Positions 51,623 through 60,422 of a stretch of DNA of 64,000 nucleotides are shown here, one piece after another (within the stretch, counting starts at the first letter, position 1; every line of letters starts with the position of its first letter). The translations under genes were made by a program, and so were the position numbers. Origin of the DNA: Planctomycetaceae bacterium (GTDB lineage: Bacteria > Planctomycetota > Planctomycetia > Pirellulales > Thermoguttaceae); assembly GCA_012719125.1 (NCBI GenBank), contig JAAYAY010000024.1, positions 62,001-126,000 on the forward strand, read 5' to 3'. The notes under the pieces were generated by a model. It saw only the letters and a list, made by a program, of their open reading frames with translations, had not been told where the DNA came from and did not search any database.

Positions 51623-52540
51623 TTGACCACCCACGAATCCAACGACCGGCGTAACCTCCTGGCGGTCAACCTGAGCCTGGGGGCCAATCTCGCCCTGGCG
51701 GCCGTCAAGACGACCGTGGGCGTCGTGGGCCATAGTCCGGCCCTGTTGGCCGACGGCATCAACTCGACCTCCGACGTCGTCTACCTGCTCATCATCCGCA
51801 TCTTCATGAGCCTGGCGGGCAAGGAACCCGATCGCGAGCATCCCTTCGGCCATCGCCAGTTCGAGAGCATCGCCGCGGTCGTCGTCGGGGCCTTCGTGAT
51901 CACCACCGCCGTGGCCATTTTCTGGAACGCCGTCAGCCAGGTCTACGATCTGTTCGTCGGGCAGAGCGAGTTCACCGGGGCAGGCGCTCTGGCCCTGTGG
52001 GTGGCTCTGGCCGGCCTGATCCTGAAGATCTGGCTCACCGTCTTCACCGGACGGATCGGGCGGCAGACCGGCAGCATCGCCATCTCGGCCTTGGCTCGCG
52101 ACCATCGCAACGACATCCTCACCATCACGGCCGCCGTGATCGGAATCGTCCTCGGCCGGGCCGGCTACCTCTGGGTCGACCCCCTGGCGGCCGCCGTCGT
52201 GGCCTTCGGAATCCTCTACACCGGGATCGAGATCATCCAGGAATCGTCGGCTGATCTGATGAACGTATTCCCCGATAAAAGCGTCACCGAACAGACCCGC
52301 CGGATCGTGGCAGACGTTCAAGGCGTGGAACAGGTCGAAGAAATCCATATCCACCGCATCGGGCTCTATCTGCTCATTCAGGTCACGATCGGCGTCGATG
52401 GGACCATGACCGTGGCCGATGGGAACGCCATCGCCACCGAAGTGGAACAAGCCCTCCACCGCCACATCGAGTATCTGCACCGGGTCTCGATTCACTACCA
52501 CCCCAGCCGACCGCGCAGGGTGAGCGTGGATAAGCAGTGA
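51623..52540 (+). CDS. Cation diffusion facilitator (CDF) metal transporter
   Basis: 305 residues, TTG start at 51623 (no ATG suits). Six membrane helices then a cytoplasmic domain. Metal site in the second helix NLALAAVKTTVGVVGHSPAL / ADGINSTSDVVYL (D-x-x-x-D type: the Asp of LLADGINSTSD) and in helix 5 (ALARDHRNDILT, the H-x-x-x-D). HPFGHRQFESIAAV is the cytosolic loop motif. The C-terminal domain has VEEIHIHRIG. Likely exports Zn, Fe or Mn ions; the ion cannot be told. Confidence 0.9.
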   Translation: MTTHESNDRRNLLAVNLSLGANLALAAVKTTVGVVGHSPALLADGINSTSDVVYLLIIRIFMSLAGKEPDREHPFGHRQFESIAAVVVGAFVITTAVAIFWNAVSQVYDLFVGQSEFTGAGALALWVALAGLILKIWLTVFTGRIGRQTGSIAISALARDHRNDILTITAAVIGIVLGRAGYLWVDPLAAAVVAFGILYTGIEIIQESSADLMNVFPDKSVTEQTRRIVADVQGVEQVEEIHIHRIGLYLLIQVTIGVDGTMTVADGNAIATEVEQALHRHIEYLHRVSIHYHPSRPRRVSVDKQ

Positions 52541-52569
52541 TACTTTCAGCGTGGCAACGCCCGGCACCG

Positions 52570-53511
52570 TCAACCGTGATGCCGGTCGAGAAAATCGGCA
52601 GCGGCCTGCTGGGCGGCGGTTGCATTCGGACTGAGCCAGAATCCGAGGTGGGAACCCTCCTCGATCCAGAACCGCTCGGCACGGGCGATGTGCTCGTAGG
52701 CGTACGCGCCGTCGTAGAACTTCACGTCGGCGTCGTGCGTGCCGTGGATGATCAACGTCGGGCACTCGATGCGTTCGACCGGAAGATGGGTGTACTGCCG
52801 ATACTGGTCCATGTCGTTCATCGTGCCCGCTTGCCTGGGGCGATACGGCGATATGGTCGCCATGAACGCCCGGACGAATTGCAGCGATCGTTCATCATTC
52901 AAGACATGGTCGATGTGCCGGCGGGTCTGCTCTTTGGTGAACAGCGCCTCGGCCTGGAACAGACTCTGAAGCGTAAGCTGTGGTTTCCACTGGTCCAGCT
53001 TCTGCAGAAGCTTCTGGCCCACGTCGCTGAGGAACAGCGCCTGCGTGATCGGGCCGGCCTTTTCGGGCATATCGTAGAAGCCGCTCACGCAGTCGATGGC
53101 GATCAGGCTCGCCACCCGATCGGGATGCCGAATGGCCGTCAGGTACGCCGGTGGTCCGCCGGCCGAAGCGGCCACGAGGGCGGCCTTCTCAATCCCGAGC
53201 GTATCCATCAGGGCAACCAGGGCGTCCGCCTGCTGCTCCATGGTCGGGCCGACTTCCAGCGGTGTCCCCAGATAGCCCGGCCGCGACGGCGACAGGATGC
53301 GAAATCGCTCGGCATCAACCTAGGCGGCCAACACGCGAGCCTGGTCGCAGCCGCCGATCCCACCGTGGACGGACAGCACCACCGGCCCGTCGCCCTCGGT
53401 CAAGTCGTATTCGACCGGCCCCAACGCCGTCTCGGCAATCTGGGGCTTGATGACGATGCCAGGCAAGACTTCCTTCGACTCGGTCGGAACGAATTGCGCC
53501 GTGGTGGTCAT
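52570..53511 (-). pseudogene. Alpha/beta hydrolase interrupted by one in-frame TAG
   Basis: One frame of 314 codons from ATG at 53511 reads as a full alpha/beta hydrolase except for TAG at codon 64 (53320-53322). Before the stop: PVVLSVHGGIGGCDQARVLA (oxyanion HGG). After it: RILSPSRPGYLGTPLEVGPT, nucleophile Ser in ALVAASAGGPPAYL, Asp in LIIHGTHDADVKFY and His in EEGSHLGFW. All catalytic parts are intact, so decay is recent, or the TAG is a sequencing error or is read through. A restart at ATG 53241 would lose the oxyanion loop. Confidence 0.8.
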
Positions 53512-53720
53512 GATATCGGTTCCCGTACTTGGTGCATTTCTGCTGATAAGGCCGTGCTTCCATGCAACCGGGCGAGTTGGACGATATAATATACATCACA
53601 ATTTGCATCAGGATCGGCAACTGGCCAGAGTTGCAGAAGGATCACTAATATCGAAAGCCAAATGCCGAATAGCTGCTAGACCCACGCTCTGGTCGTACGT
53701 GAACGGGAACCCCACGGCAT

Positions 53721-56045
53721 ATGGGCACAACCGAGCGAGAATCGTCGAGACCGGTAGCTCAGGGGAGCACCACCCTTGAGGCCCGCAGGCAGGCTGTCGA
53801 GCATCCCGGCTACGTCCTCGGCATCCTCGTCGCTGCGCTGGCAATCACTGAGCTTGTCAAAGACATTGCCTTCTCGACCGATCGCGGCGAATGGCTTCCT
53901 CTCTACGAATTCGTCTTCTGCGGCCTGATCGCCGGTCTACCTTTCCTGCTGGCGAAGATCGCTCCCCAGGTCGCGACTTTCGAGATTCAGTGGTGGCCGA
54001 TGTTGTGGCGGCATTGGGCATGGTTTGTAGGTATGGTGTGCCTTCTGTTTCTTATGAAGGTGCTCCTGGCCACGTTGGCGGTTGCCGTCGCGGGCCGCTG
54101 TCCTCCAAGACCGGTGATCGGGCCGGTCACACCCACGGGTATCGTTCTTGTCGGGATCGCGGGCGTTCTTATTGCCCCTATCGCGGAAGAGATCTTCTTT
54201 CGCGGCTATGTCCTGGAGCAGTTGAAGAAGCTCACCCACTCGACCGTCGCCCTAGCCGTCCAGGCGTTCCTGTTTGGACTCTTTCACGTCTATACACGTG
54301 GCGTGTTCACGTCACACGCCTTGTTCGATTCGGTCAATGCGTTCTTCGTGGGAATGATACTCGGCGTGTGGCGGATTAAACTGAGGAGCTTCCTGCCCAT
54401 CGTGCTTGCCCACGTCCTCATTAACTCCACACTTATTGTTCCTCTGAAGGCGCGCTACGATCAAATCAGCGGCAAATCGGACCCGATCCAACACACGATC
54501 TCCGAGCAAACGACCCGCATTACTCAACCGCTGCGTCCGGACGGCTCGGTGGATTACGTGGCCGCGTTGAACGAGCGCCAGCGCCAAGGCGTAACGCCCG
54601 AGAACAACGCTGCCGTGCTGTTCTGGAAGGCCGTGGGGCCGGAAGAGATCCAGCCGGAATATCGCACCAAGTATTTCGGGATGCTGGGAATGCGGCCGTT
54701 ACGCCGGAGGGGCGACTACTTCGTTACACTGGACAACTTCGTCGACCGCCAACTGAGTACTGCCGAAGCAAGCGACGCGGAGGCGAAATCTGCAGCCCGA
54801 TACGATGCCTTGAACCGGCTGAACTTGGCCCGGCAGCGCCCCTGGTCGCCAGCGGAATTCCCCCTGTTCGCCGAATGGCTCACGGCCAATGAGAAGCCGC
54901 TCGCGCTGCTGATCGAGGCTTCCAAGCGTCCTCGCCGGTTCGACCCCTTGTGCTGCCGTGCGCGAACATCGCTCATAAGCGTGCCTTTGCCGGCCAATCT
55001 GATCCACCGCGACGTTGCCGAGGCGCTCTGCGCTCGCGCCACGTGGCGACTGAGTGAGAGAAAGCCGGAAGAAGCCTGGAACGACCTGTTGGCCTGTCAC
55101 CGGCTAGCCCGGCTGGCCGGTCAATGTGCGACGACAATTGAAGCATTCACGGCGTTTACCGTCGAAGAAATGGCGTGCGATGGCGATCGAGCCCTGCTGC
55201 AATACACTCAGCTCCGCGCGGTTCAGATCGCAAGTATGCGGCAGGATCTCGATCGGTTGCCGCCGATGCCCCGGATGGTCGACAAGCTCGACGCTGCCGA
55301 GCGGTTCACCTATCTTGACGTGTTGTCGGACTACTCCAGACACGGCATGAAGGCCGTAACCGAACTCAACGACGTGCTGATGCTGTTCGACGACGATGAG
55401 TTTGTCGAACTTGACAGCCATGATAAACTCAAGAACACGATCAGCCCGCTGATTCAGTATGGCGACAGGACGGCCATCGACTGGGACCTGATCCTCCGCA
55501 TGGGCAACTCCTGGTACGACCGGATCGTCGAGGCTTGTCGCATGCCCACCGCTGCCGAACAGAGAAAGGCGCTCCGCAAGATCGATGAAGACCTGCGCCG
55601 ACTCAAGAAGACGGCTGCCAATGCAGAATCGTTGGACAAATTGTTGCTCGACAACCCGGAAAAGGCCTTTTCCGAGCGTCTCGGCCAGGTTCTGCTGACG
55701 TTCTTCATGCACGACCCTCAACACTACCTGCGGATTGAGAACCGCGCGACCATGCGGTTCGAGCTAAGCAGGCTCGGCTTTGCCCTGGCCGCCTACCACG
55801 CCGACCGCCATGCCTATCCGGAGAAGCTCGCCGATCTCGTGCCGACCTACCTGGCAAAGGTCCCCGGCGACATCTTCACCGGCTCTCGGCTGCACTATCG
55901 GCGCGAAAGGAAGGGTTACCTGCTGCATAGTGTTGGCATCAATGGAAAGAGCGACGGAGCAAAGGGCTACGACGACCGTAAGAATCTGGAAGACTGGGAC
56001 GATCTCGTCATCCGCGTGCCGGCGCCGGCGGCAAGTCGCGAATGA
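53721..56045 (+). CDS. CPBP intramembrane protease fused to a large unknown domain
   Basis: 774 residues. Residues 1-245 form a multi-helix CPBP (Abi/Rce1-like) domain with all signature residues: E156-E157 and R161 in APIAEEIFFRGYVLEQL, F-x-x-x-H with H189 in FLFGLFHVY, and H231/N235 in VLAHVLINS. Residues about 250-774 are soluble, helical, and contain no motif I know; the end (SRLGFALAAYHADRHAYPEK, LADLVPTYLAKVPGDIFTGS) resembles text found in many planctomycete secreted or membrane proteins. The reading frame is continuous through the junction. Function of the fusion is unknown. Confidence 0.85.
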   Translation: MGTTERESSRPVAQGSTTLEARRQAVEHPGYVLGILVAALAITELVKDIAFSTDRGEWLPLYEFVFCGLIAGLPFLLAKIAPQVATFEIQWWPMLWRHWAWFVGMVCLLFLMKVLLATLAVAVAGRCPPRPVIGPVTPTGIVLVGIAGVLIAPIAEEIFFRGYVLEQLKKLTHSTVALAVQAFLFGLFHVYTRGVFTSHALFDSVNAFFVGMILGVWRIKLRSFLPIVLAHVLINSTLIVPLKARYDQISGKSDPIQHTISEQTTRITQPLRPDGSVDYVAALNERQRQGVTPENNAAVLFWKAVGPEEIQPEYRTKYFGMLGMRPLRRRGDYFVTLDNFVDRQLSTAEASDAEAKSAARYDALNRLNLARQRPWSPAEFPLFAEWLTANEKPLALLIEASKRPRRFDPLCCRARTSLISVPLPANLIHRDVAEALCARATWRLSERKPEEAWNDLLACHRLARLAGQCATTIEAFTAFTVEEMACDGDRALLQYTQLRAVQIASMRQDLDRLPPMPRMVDKLDAAERFTYLDVLSDYSRHGMKAVTELNDVLMLFDDDEFVELDSHDKLKNTISPLIQYGDRTAIDWDLILRMGNSWYDRIVEACRMPTAAEQRKALRKIDEDLRRLKKTAANAESLDKLLLDNPEKAFSERLGQVLLTFFMHDPQHYLRIENRATMRFELSRLGFALAAYHADRHAYPEKLADLVPTYLAKVPGDIFTGSRLHYRRERKGYLLHSVGINGKSDGAKGYDDRKNLEDWDDLVIRVPAPAASRE

Positions 56046-56058
56046 CGAAAAGGCCACG

Positions 56059-56085
56059 ATGACACTCGGCAAGTGTCACCCACTG
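56059..56085. repeat. GTGGGTGACACTTGCCGAGTG-type repeat, copy 3
   Basis: GATGACACTCGGCAAGTGTC then ACCCACT, in the 50-bp gap between the convergent CPBP-fusion and methyltransferase genes. A single arm only. Confidence 0.65.
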
Positions 56086-56095
56086 AGCACGAGAC

Positions 56096-57094
56096 TCAGG
56101 CCTTCACCGCCGTCACAATCGAACTCATCTCCTCGCTCTTCACCGCCAACCGCGGATTCTTGAATCCAGCCGCTTGCAGATCCTCCGCCAGTTCCTCAAA
56201 CGAAAAGGTCCCGCCGCTCTCCGTGTTGGCCATCATGTTGACCGCGAACAAAGCCCCAAACCGCGGGCAGGTGTGGTCGGAGTCCATTACCACGTCGCGG
56301 ATGGCGATCGTGCCGCCCGGCTCCAGCGCCCTGTGGACCTTGCAGAACAACTGGCGGTTGTCGTCTCGCGAATGCTGGTGAACGATCGCGCTGACCCAAG
56401 CCAGGTCGACACCGCCGGGCAATTCGTCGCGGTAGAAATCGCCGGCGGCAAACGCGACCCGATCGCGAAACTCGGTTCGGCCGATCCGCTCGCGGGCCTG
56501 CTGGACCGCATCAGGCAGGTCGAACAGAGTCGCTCGCGCCTCGGGCAGCGCTCGCAGCAGGGACAGCGTCCAGGTGCCTGACGCCCCACCGACGTCCAGA
56601 ACATGTGTGAATCCGCGTGGTCCCCAACCGGCAATCACCTCGTCGGCGATCGGTCCCGACGCCGAGTGCATGGCCGCCACGAAAGCTTCCCGATCGCCCA
56701 GCGGTCCGCGGATGCTCGACTGCCGCGGAAGGGGCACGCCCGATTTGGCCGTCCAAGCCAGTTGCGCCCACCCGCGAAGCACGTTCATGCGATGGCGGAT
56801 CATCGGAAGAGCCGTCTCTTCGGCACCGTCGGTCAGATAGGGTACGAGTGACTGCGGAACATAGTAGACTCCGTCTTCCTTATCGAGCAGATCGAGCGCA
56901 ACGGCCGCATCGAGCAGCACTTTCATGCAGCGGCGATCACCGCCCAACCGTTCGGCCACCTGTTCGGCCGTGCCCGGCTCGCCGGCCAGCAGGCTGAACA
57001 GGTCCAACTCCGCGGCCGCACCGAGCACACACGCCCCCTCGAACGCCGCCGCCATCTTGAGGATCTCTTGTCGATCAGGATATCGTTTGCGCAT
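56096..57094 (-). CDS. SAM-dependent O-methyltransferase (family 2)
   Basis: 332 residues. N-terminal dimerisation/winged-helix part (GACVLGAAAELDLFSLLAGE, GTAEQVAERLGGDRRCMKVL) and a C-terminal methyltransferase domain: HVLDVGGASGTWTLSLLRAL binds SAM, then TLFDLPDAVQQA, FAAGDFYRDELPGGVDLAWV and VSAIVHQHSRDDNRQLFCK, in which the His of VHQHS takes the place of the catalytic LHDW His. This family methylates hydroxyl groups of small aromatic or polyketide compounds. No pathway neighbours are seen. Confidence 0.87.
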   Translation of the reverse strand: MRKRYPDRQEILKMAAAFEGACVLGAAAELDLFSLLAGEPGTAEQVAERLGGDRRCMKVLLDAAVALDLLDKEDGVYYVPQSLVPYLTDGAEETALPMIRHRMNVLRGWAQLAWTAKSGVPLPRQSSIRGPLGDREAFVAAMHSASGPIADEVIAGWGPRGFTHVLDVGGASGTWTLSLLRALPEARATLFDLPDAVQQARERIGRTEFRDRVAFAAGDFYRDELPGGVDLAWVSAIVHQHSRDDNRQLFCKVHRALEPGGTIAIRDVVMDSDHTCPRFGALFAVNMMANTESGGTFSFEELAEDLQAAGFKNPRLAVKSEEMSSIVTAVKA

Positions 57095-57444
57095 AGGCTA
57101 CTCATTTGGTTCACAGAAAACGTCAGCGACAGCAGCTATCACCCTAACCCGACGCGTCAGCGAGGACAGCAACCTCTCCACACCACACCAGCCCGAAGTG
57201 TCAGCGAGAACAGGATCCGTCCCATCCTCCAACGAATCCGGTTGAAAGCATGCCATTCTACGGCCCTCCCGGCTTCGTGTCGATTCTGCCGGTCGTACGA
57301 CCTGTGTCCGGCAATGGAACTAAGACAAGCCCGCGAAAGCACTTGCGAACACCCGTTCTGCCTGCAAACAGGCGGGAAACCGGGCTTCGGGCGAAGTACA
57401 ATGAAGATATTGAGCTTTCGTGCCCCGTTTCGTGAGGTGGTTTC
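57095..57444. other. Intergenic region with CCCGACGCGTCAGCGAGGA repeats
   Basis: 350 bp between divergent genes. It contains at least two copies of a short dispersed repeat (57141-57168 and 57187-57212) and a partial copy at 57119. A good ribosome site (GAGGTGG) for the next gene is at its right end. No gene. Confidence 0.5.
57141..57212. repeat. Tandem copies of the CCCGAAGCGTCAGCGAGG-type repeat
   Basis: CCCGACGCGTCAGCGAGGA (57147-57165) and CCCGAAGTGTCAGCGAGAA (57192-57210), 45 bp apart and in the same direction. I know this unit as an abundant intergenic sequence in planctomycete genomes. Confidence 0.65.
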
Positions 57445-58407
57445 GTGCGTATTCAAATTGGCGCTATGGCATTGGCGGGCCTGCTGCTCTGCGCGGCGAC
57501 GGCGTCCGCTCAGTTTCAAACAGATGACGCAAATGCGGCCCTTCTCGGCGAATCGAAGACGCAGAGCTGGCGCGGTGGCGTGACCGTCAAGGCGCTCGGG
57601 GGGCCCTGCCGCGGGATCGTGGCTACCATTCCCGTGCCGGTCGACTGGCCCGAACAGACGGTCGTCATCTCCGATGAAGAGGTGACGCCGCAGGTTCGCG
57701 TCAACCAGGGCAAGAACGTCAAGGCCGTGCCGCAGATGGTCGTCACCATCCAGTCGATCCCCATGGGCAAGGAAGCCAAGGCGGTTCTGACCTACGAAGT
57801 GACTCGCCATGCACAAAAGCCGCCGGCGGACCCCGAGAACTACAAGATCCCCAAGGACCAAGACGTTCCCCGCGACCTGCGCATCTACCTGGCGCCCAGC
57901 CTGCCTCACATCGACTCACGCGACGATCGCATTCGCCAGTTGGGCGACACGCTCGGCGTCAACGAACCAAATGACTGGAAGCGGGTCGAAGCCATCTTCG
58001 ACTACGTGCGAGGCAAGATCGAGTTTGCCAAGGGATCAAGAAAGGGCGGGATCAAGGCGCTCGAAGACAAGACGGGCAACCACGAGGACATGTGCTTTGC
58101 CTTCATCGCCATCTGCCGCGCCGCGGGAATCCCGGCGCGAACCGTCTGGGTGCTCAACCATTGCTATCCCGAATTCTACCTGGTCGACGGCGAGGGCAAA
58201 GGCTGCTGGTTCCCCTGCCAGGTCGCCGGCCCCCGCGAGTTCGGCGGGATCTCCGATACCAGGCCGATCTTCCAGAAAGGCGATTGGTTCCGAGACCCGC
58301 GAAGCGATCCGGAGTATCGCCAGAAGACCTATCCGCTGCTTCCCGAGACATTGAGCGGCAAGGGCGGCAGGCCGCAGGTGCGGTGGATTCGCGAGATGGT
58401 GCCGTAG
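57445..58407 (+). CDS. Secreted transglutaminase-like protein lacking the catalytic Cys
   Basis: 320 residues, GTG start at 57445 after GAGGTGG. Signal peptide MRIQIGAMALAGLLLCAATA. The transglutaminase core is at about 180-260: VEAIFDYVRGKIEFAKGSRK, then GNHEDMCFAFIAICRAAGIP and VLNHCYPEFYLVDGEGKG. In the family the nucleophile is the Cys of G-D-C; here the residue at that place is His213 (G-N-H). C217 is four residues later. The His of the triad (H239) is kept. It may be a non-catalytic binding protein. The next gene is its paralogue. Confidence 0.85.
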   Translation: MRIQIGAMALAGLLLCAATASAQFQTDDANAALLGESKTQSWRGGVTVKALGGPCRGIVATIPVPVDWPEQTVVISDEEVTPQVRVNQGKNVKAVPQMVVTIQSIPMGKEAKAVLTYEVTRHAQKPPADPENYKIPKDQDVPRDLRIYLAPSLPHIDSRDDRIRQLGDTLGVNEPNDWKRVEAIFDYVRGKIEFAKGSRKGGIKALEDKTGNHEDMCFAFIAICRAAGIPARTVWVLNHCYPEFYLVDGEGKGCWFPCQVAGPREFGGISDTRPIFQKGDWFRDPRSDPEYRQKTYPLLPETLSGKGGRPQVRWIREMVP

Positions 58408-58457
58408 TGGAGAGCTGTGAGTTTGGAGCGATGAGCAATAAGCGGCCTTGAACGGAC

Positions 58458-59555
58458 ATGAATAGCAGGCAACTTCTCGGTTGGAAAGGGAATGATGGAA
58501 TGACGGAAGAATGGAGTGACATCAAACGAGGCACTCCTCGCCATGAGTCCTTTCCTGCAACACTTCGTCATTCCGCCATTCCATCGTTCCCGGAACACAA
58601 GCTTCTCGCGAGTTGGGTCTTTTGCTTGTTGATGGTTGCGGGGGAGGGAAGTGCCTTCGGGCAGTTTCAGAATGCAACGCCGACCGGCGAACTGTTTGGC
58701 GAGACGGCGACGCAGCGCTGGCAGATCGGCTTCATCTGCTCCGCCCCGGCCGGAACGTGCCGCAATATCGTGGCGACCCAGACGGTGCCCATGGACTGGC
58801 CCGAACAGAAAGTGACGATCGCCGGCCAGGACGTTTCGCCCGGCGTCGACGTGGACTACCGCGACGTCGGCGACTCGGCCCGGCAAATGGTCGTAAAGGT
58901 ACCTCAGTTGCCGGCCGGTGCGGAAGTCCGTGCGGTCATCACCTTTGAGACCCGCCGGGCCTACCTGCTCGAACCGAAGAATCCCGAGCAGTTCACCCTG
59001 CCGTCGCGTACCCGGGTGCCGGCCTCTCTGCGCCGCTACCTCTCGCCAAGCCCCTTGATTGAGAGCAACAGTCGCACGATCCGTGACCTGGCGACCAAGA
59101 TCGCGCCCCAGGGCGGCCCGGCCTGGAACCGCGTGGAAGCCGTCTACGATTGGGTCCGCACCAACGTCCAGTTCGTCGACAACCAGGGGCAGGAGCCGGT
59201 CGACACTCTGACGACCCTCCAGCGCAAGCACGGCGACTGCGATGAGATGAGTTGCCTGTTCATTGCCCTGTGCCGCGCGTCGGGCATCCCCGCCCGGCTG
59301 GTCCAGGTGCCCGGCCACGTCTACGCCGAGTTCTACCTGCTCGACGACAAGAACGAGGGCCGCTGGCTCCCCTGCCAACTGGCCGGCACCCGAGCCTTCG
59401 GCCACATGCCCGAGCATCGCCCCGTCATGCAGAAGGGCGACAATCTCAGTTCCCCCCAAACCGGCCGCGAGAAGTTCCTGATTCTTCCTCAGCGTGCAAC
59501 CGCAGCCAGCGGGGCGCCCACGGTCGAGATTATCGGCCCAAAGCCGGAACCGTAG
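58458..59555 (+). CDS. Secreted transglutaminase-like protein, paralogue with intact Cys
   Basis: 365 residues from ATG 58458 (or 58500). Core: VEAVYDWVRTNVQFVDNQ, then KHGDCDEMSCLFIALCRASG with nucleophile C261, and VPGHVYAEFYLLDDKNEGRW with H287. A signal peptide appears only at about 48-68 (KLLASWVFCLLMVAGEGSAF), an unusual distance from the start. Codons 11-45 are made by an inserted ATTCC-type inverted repeat, so the original start seems lost and the present one is uncertain. It shares MDWPEQKVTI-type text with the upstream gene: a tandem duplication. Confidence 0.83.
   Translation: MNSRQLLGWKGNDGMTEEWSDIKRGTPRHESFPATLRHSAIPSFPEHKLLASWVFCLLMVAGEGSAFGQFQNATPTGELFGETATQRWQIGFICSAPAGTCRNIVATQTVPMDWPEQKVTIAGQDVSPGVDVDYRDVGDSARQMVVKVPQLPAGAEVRAVITFETRRAYLLEPKNPEQFTLPSRTRVPASLRRYLSPSPLIESNSRTIRDLATKIAPQGGPAWNRVEAVYDWVRTNVQFVDNQGQEPVDTLTTLQRKHGDCDEMSCLFIALCRASGIPARLVQVPGHVYAEFYLLDDKNEGRWLPCQLAGTRAFGHMPEHRPVMQKGDNLSSPQTGREKFLILPQRATAASGAPTVEIIGPKPEP
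58488..58591. repeat. ATTCC-type inverted repeat inside the 5' end of the transglutaminase gene
   Basis: Left arm GGGAATGATGGAATGACGGA (58488-58507) and right arm 58564-58591 (CGTCATTCCGCCATTCCATC plus GTTCCC) are reverse complements with small changes. It is related to the minisatellite at 41742. Confidence 0.65.
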
Positions 59556-59749
59556 GGTGGGCCAAGTGGACCATTTCGATGAATGCCTGCCCTATCGGCA
59601 CGCATGCCGTTCGTGCAACCCCCCAAGGCCGGATGGACGAACGCGGCCCACCATCGTGCGATCTCATTCCCAGTTCATTTGCATCGATGCGTTTGGGCGG
59701 TGCGATGCGAGTTTCGCGTAATGGCAGGCCAAACATGGTGGGCCGCAGC
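59556..59749. other. Intergenic gap with short inverted repeat
   Basis: About 195 bp between convergent genes. GGCCCACCAT (59645-59654) and ATGGTGGGCC (59735-59744) are exact reverse complements; another GGTGGGCC is near 59557. No gene seen. Confidence 0.4.
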
Positions 59750-60409
59750 TCACGCCCAGCGATCCTCTCGGGTCGTCAACACCGACGCCGTTACCGTCAA
59801 ATGCGCCAGGTAGTAGGTTGGCAGTATCCAATCGTTCAGCCCGCGGTACTTCAGGAACTCGCTGAACGAGATGATCGTATCCGACAACACGATCATTAGA
59901 ATGCCGAACACGTAGAGCCATTTCCCCATCGGCCGCAGACGCAGCCCCGCGGCCGCTGCCAACCCCACGCACGAGACGAGCAGGTAGAGTAGAACGGCCG
60001 CGAACAGAATCGGATCGTCAATCGCCGGTCTCAACGCAAACACGAAATAGGGGAGATAGCCGGCCAGCAACACGACCAAGGCCACGCAATGCAGCCTGCC
60101 GTGCCACAGCGAGAATCCCAGGTAGCCGAGATGCGCCACAAAGAAAGCGGCGATTCCCAGCACGAAGTGGGACTCGTGACCCCGTCTGGTCGACAGGAAA
60201 TAGTCGCCAATTGCCGAGAACACGAAAGCGCCGACCACGAACCAGACGTCCGATCGCTGCCGCAGCTTTCCGCGAAAGTGGAACAACAGGAGCAACGCGC
60301 ATGCCAGTGGGACCCCCAACTTGAACGGCAGATAGCCGGTCTCGTTGGCGGCCACGGCCAGGCAGGCGGGAAGCGTGATCGTCGTCAGCGGCAGCCATCG
60401 CTGGGGCAT
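59750..60409 (-). CDS. YhhN/TMEM86-family membrane protein
   Basis: 219 residues with about eight membrane helices. YhhN-type signatures: KLGVPLACALLLLFHFRGKL, VVGAFVFSAIGDYFLSTRRG (G-D-x-x-L) and YVFGILMIVLSDTIISFSEF (S-D). Eukaryotic TMEM86B is a lysoplasmalogenase; activity of bacterial members is less certain. Its start is 13 bp from the stop of the M49 peptidase gene, same strand, so the two may be co-transcribed. Confidence 0.85.
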   Translation of the reverse strand: MPQRWLPLTTITLPACLAVAANETGYLPFKLGVPLACALLLLFHFRGKLRQRSDVWFVVGAFVFSAIGDYFLSTRRGHESHFVLGIAAFFVAHLGYLGFSLWHGRLHCVALVVLLAGYLPYFVFALRPAIDDPILFAAVLLYLLVSCVGLAAAAGLRLRPMGKWLYVFGILMIVLSDTIISFSEFLKYRGLNDWILPTYYLAHLTVTASVLTTREDRWA

Positions 60410-60422
60410 TCGATCACTCCTC

